A stretch of DNA of 10,992 nt from Acidobacteriota bacterium (GTDB taxonomy: Bacteria; Acidobacteriota; Vicinamibacteria; Vicinamibacterales; UBA8438): positions 1 to 10,992 of the forward strand of contig DQEK01000366.1 of the NCBI GenBank assembly GCA_003533545.1, in the 5' to 3' direction. Positions 6,782 to 10,992 of this stretch are shown piece by piece; the stretch's first letter is position 1; every line of letters begins with the position of its first letter. The notes under the pieces were generated by a model that worked only from the letters and a program-made list of their open reading frames with translations, had not been told where the DNA came from and ran no database searches. A program made the position numbers and the translations under genes.

Positions 6782-8089
6782 TCAGTCATCAGACGCGCTA
6801 AATTGTCTCCCGCGCGTCTCCGGGCCAAGCCAGACCATGGCCACTACCAGCAAGCCCGAGATCACGATACTCAGCAGCATGGCACCACCAATGGTCATCC
6901 CACCATCTTGCAACTGTCCGAGCACAAACGGGGTAACCGACCCCACGGCCGCTCCAACGTGATACGACAACCCGGGTCCCACGCCACGCACCGCAGTCGG
7001 GAACCGCTCGGTCAGGTAGGCTGGTGCCATCCCCCAGATGCCACCGCCGGTCGCGCCCATTAATATCGCCCCCACCAGCAATAGCGAGTTACTGGAGGTG
7101 GTCAGAAACAGCGGCGCCGCGGCGACACCGGTTAACGCCGCCAGCGTGACCGCCCCACGCCGTCCAAGCCGCCCCTCCGATGCACTCCCCCACAGCGCGA
7201 TACCGACAATCGCTCCACCGTTAAAGCCCACCACGTAGCGCAGCGGGTCAAGATTAAGGTCGCGCAGAAACGTGGGATACCAGAACGAAATCGAGTAGTA
7301 GGACAACATAAACGCCGAAATCAGCAACGAGCTCTGGACAGTAGCCCACAACAGATCGGGACGAAATAGGCGTACTACCGACACTCGGTTCTCTAGTACG
7401 TTGCTTCCCTGTGCTTTCAGGTATCGTTGCCGCTCAAGCCAGACCGGGCTCTCCGCTACGCCAGTCCGGATCCAGAGCACGAGCAAGGCGGGGATCACGC
7501 CGGTCCAAAACATCACTCGCCAGCCAAGCGTCGATTCGGGCGCTGCGCTGAACGGGTCGGGCATCTCGTTGAACACAGGGTAAACAAAGGAAAACGTCAA
7601 CGCCGACAGGATGTAACCCCAGTACCAACCACCCTGCAATAGCCCCGATGCCAACCCGCGCAACCGGGTTGGCCAGTGCTCCAGTGCCAGCGGCATGCCC
7701 GCCGCCCACTCCCCGCCCATGCCGATTCCGAATAAGGCCCGGAACGTGAACAGCACCGCATAGGAAGTAGAAAACCCACTAAGAAAGGCGAACAGCGAGA
7801 ACCACAGGATGGACAGCATAAGTGGGAGCTTTCGACCCCACCGGTCGGCCATTATCCCGGCGCCTAGGCCGCCCACCAGACGGAACAACAGGGTCACCGT
7901 TCCCAGCGCCCCGGCCAGTGCCGCATCGACTGTGAAACTGTTCTGGATGTCCACCAAGATGAACGTCATGATGGTGAAATCGAACCCGTCGAGAAGCCAC
8001 CCCAAGAAAGTGGCCAAAAATACCCGCCACTGCTGACGGTTGACTTCCCGATACCACGGAACAACGGGTTGCTTCACCGCATCATTCAT
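6782..8089 (-). CDS. MFS transporter, aromatic-acid/sialate:H+ symporter type
   Basis: Inner-membrane major facilitator of 435 residues with about 12 predicted helices, probably importing an organic acid with protons. Helix 1 carries FLGWLLDGFDFTI (28-40) with Asp34 and Asp37; paired acids at this position are characteristic of the aromatic acid:H+ symporter (PcaK/BenK) and sialic acid (NanT) branch. The loop after helix 2 has the MFS motif A as ADRWGRK (81-87). Helix 4 carries RALFGIGMGGEWAAG (117-131), also typical of this branch, and SPVWL (214-218) precedes the central loop. The related C-terminal segment PAYLTERFPTAVRGVG (356-371) is intact. The substrate cannot be fixed; a carboxylate released by the neighbouring exported hydrolases is an inference. 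The ATG at 8089 has no strong ribosome binding site. A 208-bp gap precedes it, so it may begin its own transcript. Confidence 0.92.
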   Translation of the reverse strand: MNDAVKQPVVPWYREVNRQQWRVFLATFLGWLLDGFDFTIMTFILVDIQNSFTVDAALAGALGTVTLLFRLVGGLGAGIMADRWGRKLPLMLSILWFSLFAFLSGFSTSYAVLFTFRALFGIGMGGEWAAGMPLALEHWPTRLRGLASGLLQGGWYWGYILSALTFSFVYPVFNEMPDPFSAAPESTLGWRVMFWTGVIPALLVLWIRTGVAESPVWLERQRYLKAQGSNVLENRVSVVRLFRPDLLWATVQSSLLISAFMLSYYSISFWYPTFLRDLNLDPLRYVVGFNGGAIVGIALWGSASEGRLGRRGAVTLAALTGVAAAPLFLTTSSNSLLLVGAILMGATGGGIWGMAPAYLTERFPTAVRGVGPGLSYHVGAAVGSVTPFVLGQLQDGGMTIGGAMLLSIVISGLLVVAMVWLGPETRGRQFSASDD

Positions 8090-8297
8090 CAGTTGTGGAG
8101 ACTCGTTGTCGGAGCTAATTGGCGGCCTGGACAGACTTTTTGCGACTTCCGGGCTCTCGCACTACTCCTGCCCACCCGCTGCAACGCCGCGGCACAGACC
8201 CAGCTGTTACAGACGGTCGGGGAATCTCCGATGTCGAGTCGCAAAGATCGCGCCGTACCGAGCAAAGCCGACACGCAAACGTTCCGGTCGTGACGGG
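8090..8297 (-). other. 208-bp intergenic region upstream of the MFS gene
   Basis: The largest gap in the minus-strand run. It probably holds the end of the esterase transcript and the MFS promoter, but I find no convincing -35/-10 pair or terminator hairpin. A 9-bp inverted repeat, TTTGCGACT at 8139-8147 and AGTCGCAAA at 8237-8245, is separated by 89 nt and may be chance. Open frames crossing it (for example 8089-8337 on -) lack start signals and recognisable content. Confidence 0.4.
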
Positions 8298-9161
8298 TCA
8301 GTTCGACGTCCGTACCCCGAGATGTTCTACGAACCAATCGACCAAAGCACCCATGGCCAGCTCGGCATCCGCTCCCACAAAGCCGTGGTCGGCATCGGGA
8401 ATAATGATCACCTTCGACTGCACTCCATGCTCCTGGAGGGCGGCGTACATTTCATGGCTGTTGCTCACCGGCACGAGGCCATCCGCATCCCCATGAATCA
8501 GAAGCGTCGGCGGGTCGTCGGATGACACGTGGATAATGGGTGACACCGACGAAGCTTCCGAGGGGTCGAAATTCAGCGCTGGAAACCGAGTGTTCGCATT
8601 AACCGGGTCACTCCCCCGGGCGAGTGGTCGCAGGTCAACTGGCGGGTAATACGCCACCACAGCGGCCACCCGGTTGCCCACGCGAAGCACCGCATCCTCT
8701 GACGACGGGTCCCCTTCATCCGAAGCGAGGCCGAGCATCAACGACAGATGCCCACCAGCGCTGCCTCCCCATACGCCGAGTCGATTGGGGTCCACCCCGA
8801 ACCGCCGGGCATTACGTTTGACATAGCGTACGGCCCGACGGACATCAGGCACGATCTCCGGAAGCACAAACTTCGGGCTACTCCCGTGACGTATCGCGAA
8901 AACGGTGAACCCGGCATCAAGTAACGGCTGATAGCGCCGTTGTGATGCATCATGAGGCCGCCACGAAGAACGCCAGCCTCCACTGACCATGTTCAATACA
9001 GCGGCCCCATGGGCGTCCGGCGGCGTAAATACGTCAAAGGTCAGCGCCATACCGTACTTGTGTCCGTAGACCACATCAGCGGTAACGCTCACATCTTGAG
9101 CAACCACCGGACCAGCCGTCAGCACACCGAACAGCGCAACGAATACCATCACTCTAGCCAT
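8298..9161 (-). CDS. Exported alpha/beta hydrolase (esterase/lipase, BD-FAE-like)
   Basis: Predicted exported serine esterase of 287 residues. A clear signal peptide (1-21) ends in VVAQ. The nucleophile is Ser134 in WGGSAGGH (131-138), with Asp227 in HGDADGLVP (223-231) and His259 in DADHGF (256-261) as probable triad partners. This SAGG pattern belongs to the hormone-sensitive-lipase/BD-FAE group, which removes acyl, acetyl or feruloyl groups. The usual HGGG/HGGxW oxyanion segment is replaced by VSGGWRSS (59-66), with Ser where His is normal. The ATG at 9161 is well supported by GAGGGAG (9168-9174) six bases upstream on the minus strand. The gene starts 29 bp after the metallo-beta-lactamase-fold gene, so the two are probably one operon. 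The substrate is unknown. Confidence 0.9.
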   Translation of the reverse strand: MARVMVFVALFGVLTAGPVVAQDVSVTADVVYGHKYGMALTFDVFTPPDAHGAAVLNMVSGGWRSSWRPHDASQRRYQPLLDAGFTVFAIRHGSSPKFVLPEIVPDVRRAVRYVKRNARRFGVDPNRLGVWGGSAGGHLSLMLGLASDEGDPSSEDAVLRVGNRVAAVVAYYPPVDLRPLARGSDPVNANTRFPALNFDPSEASSVSPIIHVSSDDPPTLLIHGDADGLVPVSNSHEMYAALQEHGVQSKVIIIPDADHGFVGADAELAMGALVDWFVEHLGVRTSN

Positions 9162-9190
9162 GTCGAACTCCCTCTCAGCGTCACCAGCCC

Positions 9191-10255
9191 TTATTTCGGC
9201 ATCTTCACCTGAAGCCGCTCATACAGTCGCAGGACCGCTCGTGGGTCAGGCCTGGCCACGCGCGCCCCATAGCTGTCCGCATGCGCGCTAAGGTCTACAC
9301 GCGCCACCGCGTCCTGCGGTGACACCCCCTGGGCATGCAGTGCCGTCACCTGACGATTCAGATCCCGCAAGTACGCCTGGAGGTTATCGATCTGCCCTCG
9401 ATCCCGAAACGGGGTCCCGTGCCCGGGTACCATGACATCGAACTCGAGCGCCCTCAGTCGATCAAGCGACGCCGGCCACTCCTCGACATATCCATCCCCC
9501 ATGTAAGGCAGGCGACCGCCCTGCGGGCTACCGACAAAGAAATCACCCGTGAACACGATCCGTTCCTCGGGCAGAAAAACCAGCGTGTCACCCCCGGTAT
9601 GCCCAAACCCTGGAAAATGTAACTGCACCTCACGACCGCCTTTGACCAGTGTCATCGTATCGCTGTACGTCACATTCGGTGGCGTCGGCACGGTTTCCTG
9701 AATCGCCGCCCAGTGTGCCTCTTGAATCTGCAGTTGAGCCTCCATCCGCTCGCGATCCGCAGTGTCGGTGGTCTGACCAAGCCGCGTCCTCATTTGCTCA
9801 ATCTGATCAGGAATGCCCTGCGTGAATGATCGATTAGTACGCTGGTCGAGGACGTCCGAGGACAGCATCGTACGAACGAAATCGTGACCGATGATCTCAA
9901 CATCGTCACCAAAGATCTGATTGCCGTGGGCGTGGTCGAAGTGGTAGTGCGTGTTAAACACATATTTGATCGGCTTATCCGTCAATGTCTTAATGCCTTC
10001 AACCAGTCCCCGCGCAGCCGCCGGGGTCACCGACGAATCGACCACCATGACGTGGTCGTCGTTGATGATGACTAGGTTGTTGCTCATCACGGTCATCGAC
10101 CCGGTGCCGATCGCGAAATAAACTCCGTCCGCTAGCTCCTCAAACCGATGACTCGGGCTGCCGTCTGGACTCTGGAGGACGGCGCCTCGGGTTTGCCATT
10201 GGGCAGTAAAGACCACGGCTAAACAGGTCGCTATGGTGAACAGGAATCGATTCAT
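9191..10255 (-). CDS. Exported metallo-beta-lactamase-fold hydrolase
   Basis: Predicted exported binuclear-zinc hydrolase of 354 residues. The signal peptide is about 1-19. The HxHxDH motif is intact as NTHYHFDHAHG (101-111: His103, His105, Asp107, His108). The third metal histidine is His219 in GFGHTGGD, the bridging acid is Asp238 in FTGDFF, and the last histidine is His279 in VPGHGTPF. A mostly helical, charged insertion (about 145-190) sits between the first and third metal sites. The pattern fits the broad family of SoxH-like, lactonase and B3-lactamase-like enzymes; I cannot call it an antibiotic resistance gene. The ATG at 10255 is preferred over a longer in-frame GTG/ATG-type start near 10366 because it opens directly into the signal peptide and has CGAGG five bases upstream. 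It probably heads or continues an operon with the downstream esterase. Confidence 0.9.
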   Translation of the reverse strand: MNRFLFTIATCLAVVFTAQWQTRGAVLQSPDGSPSHRFEELADGVYFAIGTGSMTVMSNNLVIINDDHVMVVDSSVTPAAARGLVEGIKTLTDKPIKYVFNTHYHFDHAHGNQIFGDDVEIIGHDFVRTMLSSDVLDQRTNRSFTQGIPDQIEQMRTRLGQTTDTADRERMEAQLQIQEAHWAAIQETVPTPPNVTYSDTMTLVKGGREVQLHFPGFGHTGGDTLVFLPEERIVFTGDFFVGSPQGGRLPYMGDGYVEEWPASLDRLRALEFDVMVPGHGTPFRDRGQIDNLQAYLRDLNRQVTALHAQGVSPQDAVARVDLSAHADSYGARVARPDPRAVLRLYERLQVKMPK

Positions 10256-10287
10256 GAGTGCCTCGTTTCTCCTGTCACTGCCGGCGT

Positions 10288-10992
10288 TCAGGCGCCGAAC
10301 CGTGACGTGTCGAAGTAATCGCTGAGGGACAGACTTCCACCAAAAGTCGCCCCCCCCCACAACCATCGGGCAGCGACGCGACGACGTGGCGGCCCGTGGT
10401 GATGTTCCAGATAGACGTAGCCGCTGTAGACGCCGGTACGGTCTCGGCGTTGCTGCCCATCGCGAATGTGAATGGTCAAAGTGCGCGGCGCCTTAGCCTC
10501 GTAGCAATTGTCCCGTCCTGCTGTACGCAGGTGGCGATACGCCATGCGCTGCTCCGCAGCCTGACGATAACGGGAACGCTCCGCAGAGCCCACGTCCGAA
10601 TACGCACCGCCCCGCATACCATCCAGCGGCGTCGGTCGGTGGTTCCCCAGCCGCCGGCCCTGGGGTGTACCCAACTCAAGGAGCCGGGTCGTGACCAGTT
10701 GGGTGAGGCGCGCCACATCAACACATCCGGCCAGCTGGCACTCGGCATGCTCGTCTGGGTGCTCGACCAGATGCGCTACTGGACCGCCAAACTGTCGCTG
10801 CAACTCACGCACCTCGGACAGCGGGTCTCCGAAATACACCATTCCGTCGACACGTTGGATAACGTAGCAGTCGCCTGGATGTAATTCCACGACGGTGACG
10901 CCCTCATGCTGCGCCGGCAACACCCAGTGATAAGTCTCCGAAGCAGGCCTCCGCTCACCCTGCGCGAATACACCGCCACGCCCCTCGAGCCC
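10288..10992 (-). CDS. Partial hypothetical protein, 5' end beyond the window
   Basis: An open frame on - runs from the right edge to a TGA-type stop ending at 10288, with no stop over 234 codons. The first in-frame start candidate in the window is the GTG at 10923, but the frame stays open to 10992 and reads plausibly there, so I treat the gene as truncated by the edge. The first half (for example VDGMVYFGDPLSEVRELQRQ) looks like real protein with GC-rich third codon positions. The second half is very rich in Arg and His and less convincing. I do not recognise a family or motif. A run of nine G on the coding strand (10350-10358) lies about 20 codons before the stop, so the last residues depend on that homopolymer being read correctly. 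The metallo-beta-lactamase-fold gene follows 32 bp downstream. Frames on the opposite strand look like shadows. Confidence 0.45.
   Translation of the reverse strand, partial: GLEGRGGVFAQGERRPASETYHWVLPAQHEGVTVVELHPGDCYVIQRVDGMVYFGDPLSEVRELQRQFGGPVAHLVEHPDEHAECQLAGCVDVARLTQLVTTRLLELGTPQGRRLGNHRPTPLDGMRGGAYSDVGSAERSRYRQAAEQRMAYRHLRTAGRDNCYEAKAPRTLTIHIRDGQQRRDRTGVYSGYVYLEHHHGPPRRRVAARWLWGGATFGGSLSLSDYFDTSRFGA
10350..10358. repeat. Nine-base C/G homopolymer
   Basis: Nine consecutive C on + (G on -) lie inside the end of the partial hypothetical gene. An indel here would replace the final ~20 residues. One alternative frame then runs without a stop into the metallo-beta-lactamase-fold gene, and the other ends near 10275. 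It is either a slippery site or an assembly-sensitive run. Confidence 0.7.

Noticed and set aside
6143..7063. A 306-codon open frame on + opposite the repeat-protein and MFS genes
   Set aside because: It is Ser/Pro/Arg rich without any domain and lies antisense to a clear transporter gene.
8139..8245. A 9-bp inverted repeat (TTTGCGACT / AGTCGCAAA) with an 89-nt spacer as an operator or RNA structure
   Set aside because: A match of this length in about 200 bp is not very unlikely by chance, and nothing else supports a structure.
8089..8337. An 82-codon frame on - filling the 208-bp gap upstream of the MFS gene
   Set aside because: It overlaps the esterase end out of frame, has no ribosome binding site and no recognisable content.
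9191..10255. Calling the metallo-beta-lactamase-fold gene an antibiotic resistance beta-lactamase
   Set aside because: The metal motif is shared by lactonases, SoxH-like and many other hydrolases; nothing specific to a true beta-lactamase is visible.
10396..10884. A 162-codon open frame on + in the right-edge region
   Set aside because: The minus-strand frame over the same bases is longer, open to the edge and more protein-like, although neither matches a family, so some doubt remains.
1..10992. Defence islands, CRISPR arrays, transposons, prophage genes or tRNA genes
   Set aside because: No direct-repeat arrays, transposase, integrase, nuclease or phage motifs, or tRNA-like cloverleaf could be recognised in either strand.

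Overview
The window is a GC-rich (by eye about 60%), densely packed stretch of bacterial chromosome. It holds ten confident protein genes, one partial hypothetical gene at the right edge, and no RNA gene, transposase, CRISPR array or phage gene that I can recognise. Several exported hydrolases, an NHL-repeat protein of the amidating-lyase type and the ordinary housekeeping gene aroC would fit a free-living Gram-negative heterotroph. Acidobacteriota of the Vicinamibacteria type is my best guess, from gene style only, and it is weakly supported.

Left part (1-3309): a secreted PHB-depolymerase/feruloyl-esterase-like hydrolase on + converges on an aroC-NHL gene pair on -. A perfect 15-bp hairpin with T-rich flanks on both sides (923-957) separates them and should terminate both transcripts. 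The NHL gene starts 2 bp after the aroC stop, with its ribosome binding site inside the aroC end. It is an exported six-bladed-propeller candidate resembling peptidyl-alpha-hydroxyglycine alpha-amidating lyase (PAL). Three histidines are spaced like the PAL zinc ligands, but a Phe stands where I expect the catalytic Tyr.

Middle (3328-4963): a zinc-free quinone oxidoreductase-like enzyme and a HAD-IA hydrolase overlap by 11 bp on +. They start only 18 bp from the divergent aroC start.

Right part (4994-10992): a long run of minus-strand genes. In transcription order these are a hypothetical gene entering from beyond the edge, an exported metallo-beta-lactamase-fold hydrolase, an exported alpha/beta hydrolase, an MFS transporter of the aromatic-acid/sialate type, an exported protein built of about 22-residue repeats, a dienelactone-hydrolase-family enzyme, and a 61-residue two-helix membrane protein overlapping it. 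The gaps are 32, 29, 208, 118 and 64 bp and an 11-bp overlap, so this is probably two to four transcripts. An attractive but unproven reading is a scavenging route: exported hydrolases release small acids from esters or lactones, the MFS protein imports them, and the dienelactone hydrolase acts on them in the cytoplasm.

I see no defence system, mobile element or clearly novel machine. The most interesting items are the 22-residue repeat protein, the PAL-like protein with a substituted active-site residue, the hydrolase-transporter neighbourhood, the very tight aroC/oxidoreductase divergence, and a nine-base homopolymer near the end of the partial gene.
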